Source: an uncultured Gammaproteobacteria bacterium (GTDB lineage: Bacteria > Pseudomonadota > Gammaproteobacteria > GCA-001735895). Taken from it: 8,078 bases of DNA. A program made the position numbers and the translations under genes. Positions 1 to 6,859 of this stretch are shown piece after piece. The stretch lies in assembly GCA_945787265.1 (NCBI GenBank), contig CALZHS010000056.1, positions 1 through 8,078 of the forward strand. The letters run 5' to 3'. The notes under the pieces were generated by a model. That model had not been told where the DNA came from. It made no database searches and saw only the letters and a list, made by a program, of their open reading frames with translations. Every line of letters starts with the position of its first letter. Position 1 is the stretch's first letter.

Positions 1-1235
1 ATACAGTCAAACAGGTGAAACTCCTGGGTACGCTCGTAGGCCTGGGCCCGCGCATGCCAGTAAAGTTGTTGAGGTAATAATTGCGCCGGGCAAACCTCGG
101 TCCACTTGCCGCAACGGATACATTCATCGTGATAACCCGTCGCCTTCGGAATTGTTTCCTCGCGCATTACCAATATGCAGTTACTGGCTTTTACGATCGG
201 AACATCGCTGCCGGAAAGCGCAAAGCCCATCATCGAGCCGCCCATCACCAGCTGCCCTGCCTCGTGGCGGTAACCACCGGCGAGCTCGATCAGGTGGTTG
301 ATGGGGGTCCCGAGGCGAACCTCCCAGTTGCCCGGTTGCGTGATATTGTCGCCAGTCAGCGTGACGACGCGGGAAATCAGCGGCCGGCCCTGTTCAAAGG
401 CCTGGGTGATAGCTGCGCAGGTGCCAACGTTCTGGCTCAGGAAACCGATATCAAATGCCAGCTGGCCGTGGGGTACTTCCTTACCCGTCAGTATCTGGAT
501 CAGCTGTTTCTCACCACCCGAAGGGTAAATTGTCGGGATCGATACGATTTCAGTGTCAGGCAGCGGATGTTGTGCCAGGGCCTGCTTCATGGCCGCGATG
601 GCCTCGGGTTTGTTGTCTTCTATGCAGATGTATGTGGTTCGCGGTGACAGGATTTGCTGCAGGTAACCGCCACCGCGAACGACTTCAGCCGCACGGTATC
701 GCATCAGCGTATCGTCGCAGGTAATGTAGGGTTCGCATTCGACCCCGTTGACGATGAGCGTTTCAATACCGTGCGCCTTGCCGCGTGAAAGTTTGGGTGA
801 AGTCGGGAAAGCAGCACCGCCGAGCCCCACGATGCCGGCCCCGCGAATTCGTTCGATCAGGGCTTCGGGCGCAAGGCTGTCGGGATCGATGATGTCAGGC
901 TCGAGCGCCTGGTCCTCGCCATCGACGTCGATAACGATGCAGGTATCTGGCTGCCCCGAGGGATGTGCTACCCGGTGGCTTTCGATTGCGCTGATCTTGC
1001 CCGAGGTGGGTGCGTGCACCGCGGCACAAATCGGCGAAGAGCCGGCAGCGATAACCTGTCCCTGCAGAACGCGGTCACCGACTTTGACCACCGGTTTATC
1101 GGGATCACCGATGTGTTGACGCAGCGGCAGGAACAGGCGTTCGGGTAAACTTGCCTGCTGCAATCCCCGCTGCAGCGACTCTGCTTTGTGCCCGTCGAGC
1201 CGCAGGCCGCCGTGAATATGGTGCAGTTTAAGCAT
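1..1235 (-). CDS. rnfC: RnfC/RsxC, electron transport complex subunit C (3' end cut off by window)
   Basis: Peripheral, NADH-facing subunit of the Rnf ion-translocating oxidoreductase on the cytoplasmic side of the inner membrane. The frame is open from an ATG at 1235 to the window edge, giving 411 complete codons. Visible family signatures are the N-terminal HHIHGG stretch (5-10), GLGGAAFPT (137-145), the VNGVECEPY segment (162-170), PSGGEK (239-244), and a ferredoxin-like region near the edge. That region should carry CxxCxxCxxxCP but reads C372, C375, W378, C382-P, so the third ligand is tryptophan (codon TGG at 104-102). C411, the last full codon, is probably the first ligand of the second cluster, whose remainder lies outside the window. 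The start overlaps the end of rnfB by 8 bp, implying translational coupling. Identity is secure from motifs and order; whether the first cluster forms normally is open. Confidence 0.95.
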   Translation of the reverse strand, partial: MLKLHHIHGGLRLDGHKAESLQRGLQQASLPERLFLPLRQHIGDPDKPVVKVGDRVLQGQVIAAGSSPICAAVHAPTSGKISAIESHRVAHPSGQPDTCIVIDVDGEDQALEPDIIDPDSLAPEALIERIRGAGIVGLGGAAFPTSPKLSRGKAHGIETLIVNGVECEPYITCDDTLMRYRAAEVVRGGGYLQQILSPRTTYICIEDNKPEAIAAMKQALAQHPLPDTEIVSIPTIYPSGGEKQLIQILTGKEVPHGQLAFDIGFLSQNVGTCAAITQAFEQGRPLISRVVTLTGDNITQPGNWEVRLGTPINHLIELAGGYRHEAGQLVMGGSMMGFALSGSDVPIVKASNCILVMREETIPKATGYHDECIRCGKWTEVCPAQLLPQQLYWHARAQAYERTQEFHLFDC

Positions 1236-1788
1236 GTCGCACCAGTTCCGGCTGGTCTGACGGCAGCGGCCATTTCCAGTCGTCGATAGTTTGCGCGGCG
1301 GGAATCATGTCGATGCAATCGACCGGGCAAGGTGGCAGGCAGAGTTTACAGCCGGTGCATTCGTCGGCAATGACGGTGTGCATGTGCTTGGCGGCGCCGA
1401 GAATGGCATCCACCGGGCAGGCCTGGATACAAAGCGTGCAACCAATACAGGTTTTTTCGTCAATCACAGCTACCAGTGGCACGTCGAGGTGTTCACCGTG
1501 CTCGGCATTGAGTTCGAGTACCTCGGTATCGAGCAGGTCGGCGAGGGCGATAATAGTGGCTTGTCCACCGGGAGGGCACTGGTTGATCGGGGCTTCACCG
1601 TTGGCGATGGCCTCGGCATAAGGTCGACAACCCGCGTAGGTGCATTGGCCGCATTGTGTCTGTGGCAATAGCGCGTCGATTTGATCGACCACGGGATTAC
1701 CTTCAACCCGGAAGCGGATGGCCGCGTAACCCAGTATCAGGCCGAACAGACCAGCCATCAGGCTGATGGTGAGAATCGCGAGCAACAC
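1228..1788 (-). CDS. rnfB: RnfB/RsxB, ferredoxin-like electron transport complex subunit B
   Basis: Membrane-anchored iron-sulfur subunit of the Rnf complex that passes electrons between the soluble and membrane parts. The protein is 186 residues, close to the roughly 190 of enteric RsxB. Residues 1-24 form one hydrophobic anchor. A Fe-S domain follows with C46, C49, C54 and C71 (CGQCTYAGC). Two ferredoxin-type 4Fe-4S motifs come next: C114-x2-C117-x2-C120-x3-C124-P and C144-x2-C147-x2-C150-x3-C154-P. All expected ligands are present. The start is GTG at 1788-1786, two bases after the rnfA stop; a TAAGG Shine-Dalgarno at 1800-1796 lies 7 nt upstream, inside the end of rnfA. The stop overlaps the rnfC start. 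The arrangement suggests tight co-translation of rnfA, rnfB and rnfC. Confidence 0.96.
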   Translation of the reverse strand: MLLAILTISLMAGLFGLILGYAAIRFRVEGNPVVDQIDALLPQTQCGQCTYAGCRPYAEAIANGEAPINQCPPGGQATIIALADLLDTEVLELNAEHGEHLDVPLVAVIDEKTCIGCTLCIQACPVDAILGAAKHMHTVIADECTGCKLCLPPCPVDCIDMIPAAQTIDDWKWPLPSDQPELVRHA

Positions 1789-1790
1789 GG

Positions 1791-2372
1791 CTAAGCCTTA
1801 ACCAGTCCGGTTAGACCCATGAAGGCCAGCGACATGAGGCCGGCGGTAACCAGTCCTATCGCCGAACCCCTGAAAGGTGTCGGTACGTCGGCAACATTAA
1901 TTCGCTCGCGCATTGCGGCGAATAATATCAATACCAGCGAAAACCCGAGCGCAGCTCCAAAACCGAAGATTATCGACTCGAGGAAACTATTCTGTTCCTG
2001 AACGTTAATCAACGCCACGCCCAGCACCGCGCAGTTAGTGGTTATCAGGGGTAAAAAAATGCCGAGTACGTTGTACAGCAGGGGGCTGGTCTTGTGCACG
2101 ACCATTTCAGTGAAATTGACGACAGCGGCAATTGCGATAATGAAGCCGATCGTGCGCAGGTACTCGAGGTCCAGCGGTGCCAGGATCCAGCTGTTGATCA
2201 GGTAACTCAGCACGGCCGACAGCGTCAGCACGAAAGTCGTCGCGGCGCTCATACCGATCGCCGTCTCCACCTTGCGTGAGACGCCCATAAACGGGCAAAG
2301 GCCGAGGAATTTCACCAACACGATGTTGTTGACAAACACGGTGCCGATTAACAGTAACAGGTATTCTGACAT
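1791..2372 (-). CDS. rnfA: RnfA/RsxA, integral membrane subunit A of the Rnf complex
   Basis: Integral inner-membrane subunit of the Rnf complex, homologous to NqrE of Na+-NQR. The product is 193 residues with about six hydrophobic helices. It opens with the family's typical start (MSEYLLLLIGTVFVNN) and holds the two conserved cysteine-containing half-helices, FLGLCPFMG (C26) and TTNCAVLG (C114). In solved Rnf/NQR structures the equivalent cysteines help hold a 2Fe-2S cluster at the interface with the partner subunit (RnfE/NqrD). The ATG at 2372 is chosen because it reproduces the conserved N-terminus. It has no good Shine-Dalgarno; the nearest AGG is about 16 nt upstream. It is the first rnf gene here, 98 bp after the FHA gene, and rnfB follows two bases after its stop. 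Confidence 0.96.
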   Translation of the reverse strand: MSEYLLLLIGTVFVNNIVLVKFLGLCPFMGVSRKVETAIGMSAATTFVLTLSAVLSYLINSWILAPLDLEYLRTIGFIIAIAAVVNFTEMVVHKTSPLLYNVLGIFLPLITTNCAVLGVALINVQEQNSFLESIIFGFGAALGFSLVLILFAAMRERINVADVPTPFRGSAIGLVTAGLMSLAFMGLTGLVKA

Positions 2373-2378
2373 GAGCGA

Positions 2379-2407
2379 ATTATAAGGCCTGGGACTTTTG
2401 AAAAATA
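2379..2407 (-). promoter_or_regulatory. Possible promoter just upstream of rnfA
   Basis: On the minus strand a perfect TATAAT lies at 2384-2379, with a poor -35 candidate TATTTT at 2407-2402 and a 17 bp spacer. The hexamer ends only 6 bases before the rnfA ATG, so a start at the usual distance would give a leaderless or nearly leaderless mRNA. This is a pattern match by eye; rnfA could equally be read through from the metG side. Confidence 0.3.
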
Positions 2408-2470
2408 CCGAATTTGACTGAGGTCTTTACTGCCCTCGTTGATCCTGCGATCGACTGCGGCCGGAGCCGG

Positions 2471-3427
2471 TCAGTCGGCGAACTCCCCAGGTTCGAGATC
2501 CCTGGCCTGCTCTATGAAGCGTTCGACGGGGATGGTTTTTTTCAGGTGCCAGTTTAGCGAGCTGAGGTTACTCTGGTACCTGGCCGCCGAACTGAAATCA
2601 TCCAGCATGGCCCGCACCTCGGGACTTTGCAGGATCGAGGGTACTGCGATAGGGCTGGCAATCAGGACGCCTAGTATGATGCTTCGGCTGTGTTTTAAAT
2701 GTGATATATGGATCAGGTAAAGCGCGACCGCGGTGGGAATAACCAGCAGGTACCAGCCAAACCGGAATAGCGTTTCTGGCCAGTCCGCGGAGAACAGGTA
2801 GCCCAGTTCACTGGCGAAGATCGACATCAAATAATACAGCAGGTATACCAGGCAGACCGAAGTTACCAGTTGCCTGATTTCCCATCGATTGACCAGCAGT
2901 CGCTCCAGAATCGATAACGCGAGCACGAAACCGCCAATAGTCAATATATTCTCTCGCAACACAAACTTGAACATTTCACTCCATTTAAAGGCGTTATAGG
3001 AACTGAGAAAGAATTCAAGGCCGCCCACAAACAGGCAAACCAGTACCAGAATTACCGCCCAGTAGGTGTGTCCAAAAAGTTGACTGCGCCGACTCTTGCC
3101 AGCCAGGGGTCGGGTAGCGGAAACCGCGTAGTCGCGCGGCAGCAATTGCACCTGAACACGACCGATTTCGATGTTCAGGGGTAACTTCCCAATTACCATT
3201 GTGTCGACATTGCGCTTGCCGACACGAGTTGGATTCACCTCGGTCAGGTTGACCAGTTCGATTGATTTTTCGTCGTGGCGGATGATCTTGAGATGGTGTG
3301 GTGCAACCGTTGGGTCCGAGAGGATAATGTCGTTATCCAGTGCGCGCCCGATCGTTGTCACCTCGCCATCGATTTGCTCGTAGCGGTGTAACCCGCGAGT
3401 GCTGATTTCGAGTATCAGGGCTTCCAT
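2471..3427 (-). CDS. FHA-domain membrane protein, function unknown
   Basis: A 318-residue protein with an N-terminal forkhead-associated domain (about residues 5-97) and a C-terminal membrane region. FHA hallmarks are G27-R28, the DNDIIL stretch (31-36), V41-A42-P43-H44-H45, and N65. FHA domains usually bind phosphothreonine peptides, but the usual serine before the xxH is Ala42 and the usual [ST]-N-G is V64-N65-P66, so binding may be altered. About five hydrophobic helices follow: 121-142, 161-179, 186-206, 220-241 and 249-267. Basic residues before helix 1 (KSRR), between 2 and 3, and between 4 and 5 suggest N-in/C-out topology, leaving a tail of about 50 residues in the periplasm. The ATG at 3427 has GGAG at 3439-3436 with an 8 nt spacer, and overlaps the protease gene by 13 bp. 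No kinase or phosphatase gene is visible here. I do not recognise a named family for the full length. Confidence 0.85.
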   Translation of the reverse strand: MEALILEISTRGLHRYEQIDGEVTTIGRALDNDIILSDPTVAPHHLKIIRHDEKSIELVNLTEVNPTRVGKRNVDTMVIGKLPLNIEIGRVQVQLLPRDYAVSATRPLAGKSRRSQLFGHTYWAVILVLVCLFVGGLEFFLSSYNAFKWSEMFKFVLRENILTIGGFVLALSILERLLVNRWEIRQLVTSVCLVYLLYYLMSIFASELGYLFSADWPETLFRFGWYLLVIPTAVALYLIHISHLKHSRSIILGVLIASPIAVPSILQSPEVRAMLDDFSSAARYQSNLSSLNWHLKKTIPVERFIEQARDLEPGEFAD

Positions 3428-4677
3428 TCGGTTTGCTCCAGGAATTTCTGAATCAGCGGTAAGGTCGATTTGTAATCGACGCCTGTCATGATCAGGGTTA
3501 TAAAAAACCCCCTGCTCCCGTGTCCAGTCAGCGCCGCCGTGAACAGGACGTCACTCATACCCTCGTATTCGACGTACTCGCGCCGGCACAGATTACTTTT
3601 CAATTCCTGCGACGACACTTCGACAAACCAGGTCCGGCAATTAAAGTTGCTGACGATGTCCCGATCCATTTTCGAGTCGATTTGATCCTTGTTCAGATTT
3701 TCGTAGAGGTTATAAAACTGGATCGGATTGAGATCTTCCGACTCAAGCCAGAAATACTCGTAGATCAAATCACCGACGAACTTGTTGTCTTCGTCGAGGT
3801 AAATATGATTCTTGTTGGCACAACGAATTTGATAACGCTTGTAGCGGGCTATGGCGCTCAGCTTGGCACTGTTATCCCAGCAACGCACGGTCGGCGAGAT
3901 AATACCCGGAAGCTTGAACTGGCGCAGGTCGAGCTTGGGCCAGTCTCCCTGCAGCAGCTGTGCAATATAATTGGTTTCGTAAGCCAGTACCTGTCGTGCA
4001 ACCTCGCGCTTCAGATCGGCCTCCGTATCGAAAGCCCCGACTGACGATTGTTCGATCAGGTCGTTCAAAAAGCGGGACGGAACGATAAAGCTGATGTCAT
4101 TGCGTGCCGTGGCCACGTTTATCCCGATGACTTCGCCCTGGTCGTTGAAGGTAGGGCCCCCGCTCATGCCGGGATTGAGACTGCCCGAGAAAAGGATGCG
4201 ACTGTCGTCGGTCTGGTTCAGAATGCCGCCGTTGGTGCCTACCGCAATACTCAGTCCGAGATCCAGCGGGTTACCCATCGCGTATATCGGCGCGCCTCGC
4301 GGCGGCAGCGGGCTCGTCCTGATGGCTTCGCCGATTGGCTTGTCGGCACCCAGCAGGGCCAGGTCGCGGGCAACATCCAGCCCCAGCAGTTTCAACTCGC
4401 CTTCCTGCCCGTCTTTACCGACGAAGCTAATGTAAAACAGCTCGGGCTCGAGGATGACCTGGCCGATGACGTGGTAGTTGGTGGCTACCTGGCTGCCATC
4501 ACCAACGATAAATCCCGATCCAATACTCGATTTTTTCCCGGTTTCGCGATTCAGGACGCGCACCTGGAACACGCGATCCTGGTTGAGCTGGTAGATTTTC
4601 TTGGAATCCATCGCGGCCGCGGGCGGCGCGACCATGCTCGCGAGTAGGAGACTGACGGCAATTAGACGTGACAACAA
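3415..4677 (-). CDS. Secreted trypsin-like (HtrA/S1C-type) serine protease with a unique C-terminal domain
   Basis: A 420-residue exported protease. A signal peptide (R4, hydrophobic 5-17, AAA at 20-22, cleavage likely after A22) sends it to the periplasm. The chymotrypsin-fold domain spans about 30-210 with a complete catalytic triad: H69 in TNYHV, D105 in ARDLALL, S172 in NPGMSGGP. That resembles the DegP/HtrA family, but no PDZ domain follows. Residues 220-420 are unfamiliar and hold all four cysteines (C266, C286, C347, C364), suggesting two disulfides outside the cytoplasm. The start is placed at TTG (4677-4675), directly after the metG stop TAG and in the same frame; a second TTG follows at once. 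The first in-frame ATG (residue 15) would destroy the signal peptide. There is only a weak upstream GAG. The 3' end overlaps the FHA gene by 13 bp. The substrate is unknown. Confidence 0.88.
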   Translation of the reverse strand: MLSRLIAVSLLLASMVAPPAAAMDSKKIYQLNQDRVFQVRVLNRETGKKSSIGSGFIVGDGSQVATNYHVIGQVILEPELFYISFVGKDGQEGELKLLGLDVARDLALLGADKPIGEAIRTSPLPPRGAPIYAMGNPLDLGLSIAVGTNGGILNQTDDSRILFSGSLNPGMSGGPTFNDQGEVIGINVATARNDISFIVPSRFLNDLIEQSSVGAFDTEADLKREVARQVLAYETNYIAQLLQGDWPKLDLRQFKLPGIISPTVRCWDNSAKLSAIARYKRYQIRCANKNHIYLDEDNKFVGDLIYEYFWLESEDLNPIQFYNLYENLNKDQIDSKMDRDIVSNFNCRTWFVEVSSQELKSNLCRREYVEYEGMSDVLFTAALTGHGSRGFFITLIMTGVDYKSTLPLIQKFLEQTEWKP

Positions 4678-6711
4678 CTAGCTGACTCGCATTCCCGGTT
4701 TGGCGCCCGAGTCCGGACTCAGGATGTAAAGCTCGGTCTCGCCGGAACCGGCTGCCAGCACCATGCCCTCGGAAATGCCAAAGCGCATTTTACGAGGCGC
4801 CAGGTTGGCAACCATCACCGTGAGCTTGCCTTCCAGGTCCTCTGGTTGATAGGCATTGCTAAGCCCGGCAAAAACGTTACGGGTTTCGCTGCCGATATCG
4901 AGCGTGAGCTGTAGCAACTTGTCCGACTTTTCGACGCGTTTCGCGGCCACGATTCTTGCGACCCGGAAATCGAGCCGCGCGAAATCGTCATAATGGATCT
5001 CGGGTGCAATGGCCTCGATCGTCGGGTCTGCCGAACCCTGCTGTATTTTCTGTTCGGTTGCGAGATCCGCTTTGGTAGCCTCGATCATGCGCTCGATAAA
5101 CACCGGCTCGATTCGGGTCATCAGGGGCTTGAAACGATTGATACTGTGGTCGAGCAGATTATCGCCGAGATTTGCCCAGCTGAGATTTTCGACATTGAGG
5201 AATGCCTCTGCCTCGGCGGACAGCCGGGGCAAAACGGGTTTAACAAGTATGATTAACTGGCGAAAGCAATTCAGACCGATGCTGCAGACATCCTGTACCT
5301 CTGACGCGCGATCGGGATCCTTGATGGTCACCCAGGGCTGTTTTTCATCGATGTACTGGTTGACCTTGTCGGCGAGCGCCATGATGTCGCGCATGGCTTT
5401 GCCGAATTCGCGATTTTCGTAGTAATCGGCGATGGTTTCTGAGGCCGATATAAATTGCTGGCTCAAATCCTCACTGCTGAGTTTTTTAACCAGCTTGCTG
5501 TCGAAACGCTTGTTAATGAAGCCCGCGCAGCGGCTCGCAATGTTCACCAGTTTGCCCACCAGGTCGGAATTGACGCGCGTGGTGAAATCCTCGAGATTGA
5601 GGTCGATGTCGTCAATCCCGGGCCCAAGCTTGGCGGCAAAGTAATAGCGCAGGTATTCCGGATTAAGGTGCTCGAGATAGGTGCGCGCCATAATAAATGT
5701 GCCGCGTGACTTGGACATCTTTTGCCCGTCCACGGTCAGGAAGCCGTGGCAGTAGACGGCACTTGGCATGCGGAAACCGGCACCATGCAGCATCGCTGGC
5801 CAGAACATCGTATGAAAGCGGGCAATGTCCTTGCCAATGAAGTGATACAACTCGGTGGTGCTGTCGGCGTTCCAGTAGAAGTCAAAGTCGTGTCCGGTCG
5901 CCTCGCACCAGTTTTTGAAACTGGCCATGTAGCCGATCGGCGCGTCCAGCCAGACGTAAAAATACTTACCCGGCGCATCCGGAATCTCGAATCCCCAGTA
6001 AGGCGCATTGCGGGAGATGTCCCAGTCCTTTAGTCCCTCATCGAGCCATTCGTTCATCTTGTTCGCGATTTCGATTTGCACATGCCCTGCGGCGAACCAG
6101 TTCTTGAGCATCTCCTCGAAGTCTTCCAGCTTGAAGAAATACTGTTCCGAATCCTTTTCGACCGGTGTTTCGCCACTGACGACCGATACCGGGTTCTTGA
6201 GTTCGGTGGGATCGTAGGTAGCGCCACAGTTTTCACAATTGTCACCGTACTGTCCGCCAGCCCCGCAGTTTGGACAATCACCCTTGATGAATCGATCCGG
6301 CAAGAACATTTCCGCAACCGGGTCATAGGCCTGTGATATCACGCGCGTGCGAATATGCCCCGCATCTCGCAATCGGGTATAGATATACTCGGCAAAAAAT
6401 CGATTCTCATCAGAGTGAGTGCTGTAATAGTTGTCGAAGGCGACACCGAAATCCGAAAAGTCCTGCAGGTGTTCCTTGTGCATGCGTTCGATCAATGCTT
6501 CCGGTGTAATTCCCTCGGCCTGTGCGCGCAGCATGATTGGTGTACCGTGGGCATCATCTGCACACACGTAGATGCATTCGTGCCCGCGCAGCTTTTGAAA
6601 GCGCGCCCAGATGTCGGTTTGCACGTACTCGAGCATATGGCCGATATGGATCGGACCATTGGCGTAGGGTAGCGCGCTGGTGACCAAGATCTGGCGGGTT
6701 TTGGAACTCAT
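4678..6711 (-). CDS. metG: Methionyl-tRNA synthetase, type with C-terminal tRNA-binding domain
   Basis: Charges tRNA-Met and initiator tRNA with methionine in the cytoplasm, using ATP. The protein is 677 residues, matching the long bacterial form (E. coli 677). The class I signature HIGH is at 22-25, and KMSKS is at 331-335. A zinc knuckle in the connective peptide has C146, C149, C159 and C162 (CPNC and CENC). The anticodon-binding helical domain follows, and from about residue 574 an EMAP/Trbp111-like OB-fold begins (YDDFARLDFRV) that aids tRNA binding and dimerisation. The ATG at 6711 gives the typical N-terminus (QILVTSALPYANGPIHIGH), although its Shine-Dalgarno is weak. It is divergent from mrp, as in Pseudomonas. 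The TAG stop abuts the TTG start of the protease gene. Confidence 0.99.
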   Translation of the reverse strand: MSSKTRQILVTSALPYANGPIHIGHMLEYVQTDIWARFQKLRGHECIYVCADDAHGTPIMLRAQAEGITPEALIERMHKEHLQDFSDFGVAFDNYYSTHSDENRFFAEYIYTRLRDAGHIRTRVISQAYDPVAEMFLPDRFIKGDCPNCGAGGQYGDNCENCGATYDPTELKNPVSVVSGETPVEKDSEQYFFKLEDFEEMLKNWFAAGHVQIEIANKMNEWLDEGLKDWDISRNAPYWGFEIPDAPGKYFYVWLDAPIGYMASFKNWCEATGHDFDFYWNADSTTELYHFIGKDIARFHTMFWPAMLHGAGFRMPSAVYCHGFLTVDGQKMSKSRGTFIMARTYLEHLNPEYLRYYFAAKLGPGIDDIDLNLEDFTTRVNSDLVGKLVNIASRCAGFINKRFDSKLVKKLSSEDLSQQFISASETIADYYENREFGKAMRDIMALADKVNQYIDEKQPWVTIKDPDRASEVQDVCSIGLNCFRQLIILVKPVLPRLSAEAEAFLNVENLSWANLGDNLLDHSINRFKPLMTRIEPVFIERMIEATKADLATEQKIQQGSADPTIEAIAPEIHYDDFARLDFRVARIVAAKRVEKSDKLLQLTLDIGSETRNVFAGLSNAYQPEDLEGKLTVMVANLAPRKMRFGISEGMVLAAGSGETELYILSPDSGAKPGMRVS

Positions 6712-6740
6712 CGAATGGACTGGCCTGGTTAAAGCAGCGT

Positions 6741-6769
6741 ATTTTAGGTGCTGTACCAGGCACTGTATA
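6741..6769 (-). promoter_or_regulatory. Predicted sigma70-type promoter of metG and genes downstream
   Basis: On the minus strand TATACA (6769-6764, 4 of 6 matches to TTGACA) and TAAAAT (6746-6741, 5 of 6 to TATAAT) are 17 bp apart. A start near 6734 would give a leader of about 23 nt before the metG ATG. The spacer contains an imperfect dyad, GTGCCTG/CAGCAC, which may be chance. If no internal promoter exists, this one also serves the protease, FHA and possibly rnf genes. Confidence 0.45.
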
Positions 6770-6791
6770 GAACATTCACATAAAAACTAAG

Positions 6792-6820
6792 TGATATTTG
6801 GTGACCGGCTCGGGTAAAAT
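6792..6820 (+). promoter_or_regulatory. Possible promoter of mrp/apbC
   Basis: A TAAAAT hexamer at 6815-6820 lies 39 bp before the mrp ATG in the divergent intergenic region. A -35 at normal spacing is poor (TGATAT at 6792-6797); TTGGTG at 6798-6803 is closer to consensus but only 11 bp away. The assignment rests mainly on the -10 and the position. Confidence 0.3.
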
Positions 6821-6859
6821 GCGCGCTCCGAAAATAAACCTCGAAACAGGCAAGTACGC

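Noticed and set aside
81..647. A 188-codon open frame on the plus strand
   Set aside because: It is antisense to rnfC, which reads through without interruption and carries family motifs; this is a codon-bias shadow.
968..1330. A minus-strand frame crossing the rnfB-rnfC junction
   Set aside because: It is an out-of-frame reading of two well-supported genes on the same strand.
2461..2470. CCGG-AG-CCGG repeat after the FHA gene as a terminator
   Set aside because: The 2 nt loop is too small for this pairing and no T-tract follows on the minus strand.
2373..2470. A small gene in the gap between the FHA gene and rnfA
   Set aside because: I see no start with an RBS and no open frame of useful length; only a possible promoter.
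4048..4647. A 199-codon open frame on the plus strand
   Set aside because: It is antisense to the serine protease domain with its intact catalytic triad; no RBS or domain supports it.
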